This document shows positions 5,915 through 5,920 of a stretch of DNA of 5,920 nt, piece after piece. The notes below the pieces were generated by a model, which made no database searches, was not told where the DNA came from, and saw only the letters and a program-made list of their open reading frames with translations. Every line of letters starts with the position of its first letter. The first letter of the stretch is position 1. This DNA is from Pseudomonadota bacterium (GTDB lineage: Bacteria; Pseudomonadota; Alphaproteobacteria; Rhodospirillales; 2-02-FULL-58-16), in contig JADFTO010000168.1 of assembly GCA_022560215.1 (NCBI GenBank), positions 1 to 5,920 on the forward strand. The letters are read 5' to 3'. Made by a program: the position numbers and the translations under genes.

Positions 5915-5920
5915 ATACCG

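Larger units (their letters stand above)
5748..5920. other. Non-coding region downstream of purC
   Basis: No gene is supported in these 173 bases. The stretch is AT-richer than the rest of the window, most clearly at 5781-5820. It holds a strong promoter-like pair (5764-5791) and two related hairpins at the right edge (5844-5914), described separately. A 5-bp inverted repeat, GTCAC (5797-5801) / GTGAC (5819-5823), is weak. No hairpin with a following T tract lies directly after purC, so its terminator is not evident. Confidence 0.65.

Overview
The window looks like chromosomal DNA from a high-GC alphaproteobacterium, probably of the Rhodospirillales type. This is inferred from the GC-rich third codon positions, from the protein styles, and from the order uracil-DNA glycosylase - soluble lytic transglycosylase - moaB, an arrangement I recall from that group. 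One sample row inside slt (1621-1680) counts 48 G/C out of 60. I see no rRNA, tRNA, CRISPR array or intact insertion sequence.

Left part (1-3190, + strand). A family-4-like uracil-DNA glycosylase, whose true start is probably outside the window, is followed by an exported soluble lytic murein transglycosylase and by moaB for molybdenum cofactor synthesis. The slt stop overlaps the moaB start by 14 bases, so these two are probably co-transcribed and translationally coupled. The three products work in different processes: DNA repair, cell wall turnover and cofactor synthesis. The link is therefore positional, not a pathway.

Middle part (3205-4493, - strand). A two-gene unit converges on moaB with only 14 bases between stops. 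It encodes a family 2 glycosyltransferase of the 'rSAM/selenodomain-associated transferase 2' type and a DUF2064 nucleotidyltransferase-like protein of the 'transferase 1' type. They overlap by one base (TGATG). The pair is known from gene sets with a radical SAM/selenodomain protein, but no such protein is in view. This is the least understood coding content here.

Right part (4494-5920). A 279-base divergent region with a long inverted repeat leads into a long-form purC (SAICAR synthase, purine synthesis). Its base composition and glutamate codon use differ from the left part, which suggests separate ancestry. Downstream of purC is AT-richer non-coding DNA with a near-consensus sigma70-type promoter, then two related GTCCGCTT / AAGCGGAC hairpins at the window edge that may begin a repeat cluster. 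No clear new multi-gene system is visible. The best leads are the edge repeats with their promoter, the candidate purC leader structure, the orphan transferase pair, and the glycosylase that lacks two expected iron-sulfur cysteines.
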